Below, in pieces: positions 62,051-64,000 of a DNA stretch of 64,000 nucleotides. A program made the position numbers and the translations under genes. A model generated the notes under the pieces. That model saw only the letters and a program-made list of their open reading frames with translations, searched no databases and was not told where the DNA came from. Each line of letters begins with the position of its first letter. Positions within the stretch are counted from its first letter, which is position 1. The stretch is taken from assembly GCF_000293805.1 (NCBI RefSeq), contig NZ_AMBZ01000005.1, forward strand, positions 62,001 to 126,000. Direction: 5' to 3'. Origin of the DNA: Paenibacillus alvei DSM 29. GTDB taxonomy: Bacteria > Bacillota > Bacilli > Paenibacillales > Paenibacillaceae.

Positions 62051-63001
62051 ATGAAGGCACTTGTCACCGGGATCTCCGGATTCGTAGGCAGTCATATGGC
62101 GGAGTTTTTGTTGGATAAAAATGTAGAGGTAATCGGCACCATTCGCAACCGCAGCCGCCTTGAGCACATTAATCACATTCTGTCTGACATTCATCTTGTG
62201 GAATGCGAGCTTCGCGATGCTTTTTCCGTTGAAACACTCATTACCAAAGAGAAGCCGAATCTTATTTTTCATTTGGCCGCGCAGAGCTTTGTACCTACAT
62301 CGTGGAACTCTCCTGCAGACACAATCTACAACAATGTTGCCGGCCAATTGAATATTTTTGAAGCCGTTAGACGCCTCAATTTGGATTGTAAAATTCAAAT
62401 TGCTTGCTCCAGTGAGGAATATGGTCATGTTGAACCTCATGAAACTCCGATTCGTGAAGAAAATCCACTCCGGCCTTTAAGTCCATATGCAGTTAGTAAA
62501 GCAGCTCAAGACTATCTTGGGTATCAGTATCATAAGAGCTACGGCCTCCATGTCATTCGGACGAGAACGTTCAACCATACGGGCCCTCGTCGCGGCGAAC
62601 AATTCGTAACTTCCAACTTTGCAAAGCAAATTGCCGAAATCGAGAAAGGCGTTCGTCCGCCTACTGTCCATGTTGGCAATTTGGAGGCGAAGCGCGATTT
62701 TACCGATGTACGGGATATCGTTCGCGCCTATTGGCTGGCGCTGGAACGAGCAGAAGCTGGCGATTGCTACAACATTGCATCCGGATCCTGCGTAACAATT
62801 CGCGAGATGCTCGATATGCTGCTGGCTAAATCCAACATTACGATCGACATTGTTCCAGATCCAAGCCGCATGCGTCCTTCCGACGTTGAAATTTTGCTCG
62901 GCGACCATTCGAAGTTTACAGAGCATACAGGCTGGAGACCTGAAATTCCACTTGATCAAACTCTCGAAGACCTGCTAAACTACTGGCGCGAACGCGTATA
63001 A
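62051..63001 (+). CDS. NAD(P)-dependent GDP-sugar dehydratase/reductase (GMD/RMD-like SDR)
   Basis: An extended short-chain dehydrogenase of 316 residues. The Rossmann motif is VTGISGFVGSHMAEFLL, the active site has CSSEEYGHV and YAVSKAAQDYLGYQY (YxxxK), and FNHTGPRRGEQFVTSNFAKQ is seen. The length and SSEEYG favour a GDP-4-keto-6-deoxymannose reductase, but GDP-mannose 4,6-dehydratase is also possible. It would make deoxy-sugar nucleotides for surface glycans. No other sugar gene is nearby. GAGGTGAG lies 11 nt before the ATG. Confidence 0.82.
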   Translation: MKALVTGISGFVGSHMAEFLLDKNVEVIGTIRNRSRLEHINHILSDIHLVECELRDAFSVETLITKEKPNLIFHLAAQSFVPTSWNSPADTIYNNVAGQLNIFEAVRRLNLDCKIQIACSSEEYGHVEPHETPIREENPLRPLSPYAVSKAAQDYLGYQYHKSYGLHVIRTRTFNHTGPRRGEQFVTSNFAKQIAEIEKGVRPPTVHVGNLEAKRDFTDVRDIVRAYWLALERAEAGDCYNIASGSCVTIREMLDMLLAKSNITIDIVPDPSRMRPSDVEILLGDHSKFTEHTGWRPEIPLDQTLEDLLNYWRERV

Positions 63002-63031
63002 ACTGCGATACGAGTATCGTAGCGTAAACCG

Positions 63032-63079
63032 ATGCGACCGCTTCTTCCGTCCGATGGAGTCGGTCGCATATTCTTTCTT
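63032..63079 (+). terminator. Terminator after the GDP-sugar enzyme gene
   Basis: ATGCGACCG (63032-63040) pairs with CGGTCGCAT (63061-63069), followed by ATTCTTTCTT. It begins 31 nt after the stop. Confidence 0.75.
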
Positions 63080-63153
63080 ATTTGATGCATATGGAAATGG
63101 GTATGGTAGAATAGATGATAAGAATCATCTATGCGTAGAGGAGGACAAGCATC

Positions 63154-63393
63154 ATGAAGAAGGTTTGGAAAAAGCTGATGAAGAAAGGCTTTTCGGTTGA
63201 ACTCGATCAACTTCCGCAAAACAAGCAGCAATTTTTAGATGAAATTGAACGTTATTGTGTACAAGAGAAAGTTAACTATAAGTTCATTGAATATGATCGC
63301 CCTGCCGTGATTTCGATTGATGATGTCGTTTATCAATGCCAAGTCGAAAATGCCGGAAGACCCGGTTTCGTCCTTCATTTTAAAGAAGTATGA
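63154..63393 (+). CDS. Small protein of unknown function
   Basis: A 79-residue protein with a strongly basic start (MKKVWKKLMKKGF), a helix (NKQQFLDEIERYCVQEKVNY) and a beta-rich end (AVISIDDVVYQCQVENAGRP, GFVLHFKEV). GGAGGACA lies about 9 nt before the ATG. It looks like a real small cytoplasmic gene; I do not recognise the family. Confidence 0.65.
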   Translation: MKKVWKKLMKKGFSVELDQLPQNKQQFLDEIERYCVQEKVNYKFIEYDRPAVISIDDVVYQCQVENAGRPGFVLHFKEV

Positions 63394-63616
63394 TAGCTTG
63401 GTACTACATAGTAGAGCCACATAATGCCGTCCTCGATGACGACTAGAAAGTCATCCGCGACAAGGTATCCTTTCAGCTAAACATTTTCGTATCCGAGGTC
63501 GAGTACGATTTTGATCACCGCCTGTTTCATGCCGCACTCACCTGCTCTATAATGAAGCCCAGCTTCACCATCTGATAATATGTAATCAAAACTACTCTGA
63601 TGAACTCGGCTTTCAT
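63375..63616 (-). pseudogene. Two tiny overlapping reading frames, probably a degenerate gene
   Basis: ATG 63616 encodes 29 residues (KAEFIRVVLITYYQMVKLGF, IIEQVSAA) and its TGA overlaps an ATG at 63530 with AGGTGAG upstream. That second frame, KQAVIKIVLDLGYENV, stops at a TAG (63479-63477), then continues in frame as LKGYLVADDFLVVIEDGIMW to a TGA at 63375. The open frame across the TAG suggests a broken small gene. The product is not recognised and the evidence is weak. Confidence 0.3.
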
Positions 63617-63657
63617 TATCTGCGATACAATGCTATGATGCGCGACAACATCAAAGC

Positions 63658-63692
63658 AACCCGCAAACTTTGGCGTTTAGCGGGTTGTTTTT
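63658..63692 (+). terminator. Intrinsic terminator between convergent genes
   Basis: AACCCGC (63658-63664) pairs with GCGGGTT (63680-63686), followed by GTTTTTG. It lies before the stop of the hydroxylase-like gene on the other strand. Confidence 0.8.
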
Positions 63693-63729
63693 GTTTGGTT
63701 TATGTGTACAGCAGTGCGGGAAAGGACAA

Positions 63730-64000
63730 TTACAGATCAAGCTTTTTATAATCGCGTTGTTCAAGGTTGCGAGCAGTTTGGCTTAGCTTGACATTTTTGT
63801 GGTCCTGAAAGGTTCCCAATGCGAGATCAAAAACCGGGTTTGTAACGCCGTACCAGTAATTTTCATTTTTATAGTGATGCCATAAATGGACTTTCTTCAT
63901 CCAACGGCCCCATGGGGAGATGGGGGTAATCGGACGATGGGCAGCATAATGCTTCCACTCATAAAACAATAGGAATAGGATCATTCCAGCGATAAAAGCA
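63730..64000 (-). CDS. Fatty acid hydroxylase/sterol desaturase family protein (3' part)
   Basis: The C-terminal 89 residues or so of a membrane-bound di-iron enzyme; the gene begins beyond the right edge. Histidine motifs EWKHYAAHRPITPIS and WMKKVHLWHHYKNENYWYG fit the HxxxxH and HxxHH pattern of the fatty acid hydroxylase superfamily, followed by NPVFDLALGTF. In bacteria such enzymes hydroxylate lipids or carotenoids. The frame stays open to the window end. Confidence 0.75.
   Translation of the reverse strand, partial: AFIAGMILFLLFYEWKHYAAHRPITPISPWGRWMKKVHLWHHYKNENYWYGVTNPVFDLALGTFQDHKNVKLSQTARNLEQRDYKKLDL

Overview
The window is chromosomal DNA from an endospore-forming, low-to-mid GC Gram-positive bacterium, most likely Paenibacillus or a close relative. 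The evidence is gene content and order: pheS-pheT next to a zapA-cvpA-mutS2 block, ytxC beside thrS, a Spo0E-type phosphatase, spore coat genes, the futalosine menaquinone enzyme MqnC, an alaR-alaT pair, T-box and SAM leaders, GlnR/TnrA boxes, a Bacillus-type LexA box and AGGAGG-like ribosome sites. No rRNA, tRNA, insertion sequence or CRISPR array was seen.

Layout. 1-2.9 kb: serine dehydratase beta subunit (cut by the left edge) with an EIIC-like permease, facing a YheO-type regulator across about 590 bp that carries paired TTGATnnnATCAA sites and a cre site. 3.1-7.1 kb: an ammonium transporter with two perfect GlnR/TnrA boxes, then an M1-type metallopeptidase broken by an apparent one-base deletion. 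7.3-17.4 kb: thrS with a T-box, ytxC, mqnC, the metA-metI-metC operon under a SAM riboswitch, and corA behind a roughly 360-nt structured leader. 17.5-31 kb: small regulators and enzymes, including VOC and HxlR genes, a luciferase-like pseudogene, an HRDC protein, a 5'-3' exonuclease, MgtC, a corrinoid adenosyltransferase, spo0E-like, alaT/alaR and coat genes. 31-46.9 kb: MFS, DUF350, mutS2, a cupredoxin lipoprotein, cvpA, a 1091-residue ZapA-coiled-coil fusion, pheT, pheS and a purine-type permease.

46.9-61.95 kb is the most notable region: a PBSX-like contractile tail locus without any capsid, portal, terminase, integrase or lysis gene. It holds a tail terminator, sheath, tube, assembly chaperone with a canonical A AAA AAC slippery site, tape measure, LysM protein, hub, baseplate, a large fibre and an XkdX protein. 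It is headed by an ArpU regulator and a divergent XRE repressor plus ImmA/IrrE protease whose promoter overlaps a LexA-like box, and an intrinsic terminator sits just before the first tail gene. This reads as an SOS-controlled tailocin (phage-tail-like particle).

62-64 kb: a GDP-sugar dehydratase/reductase, a small unknown gene, tiny degenerate ORFs and the end of a fatty-acid-hydroxylase-like gene cut by the right edge.

Four genes (M1 peptidase, xkdP, xkdQ and a small gene at 30.4 kb) are each restored by adding one base to a homopolymer. This points to consensus errors as strongly as to real decay.
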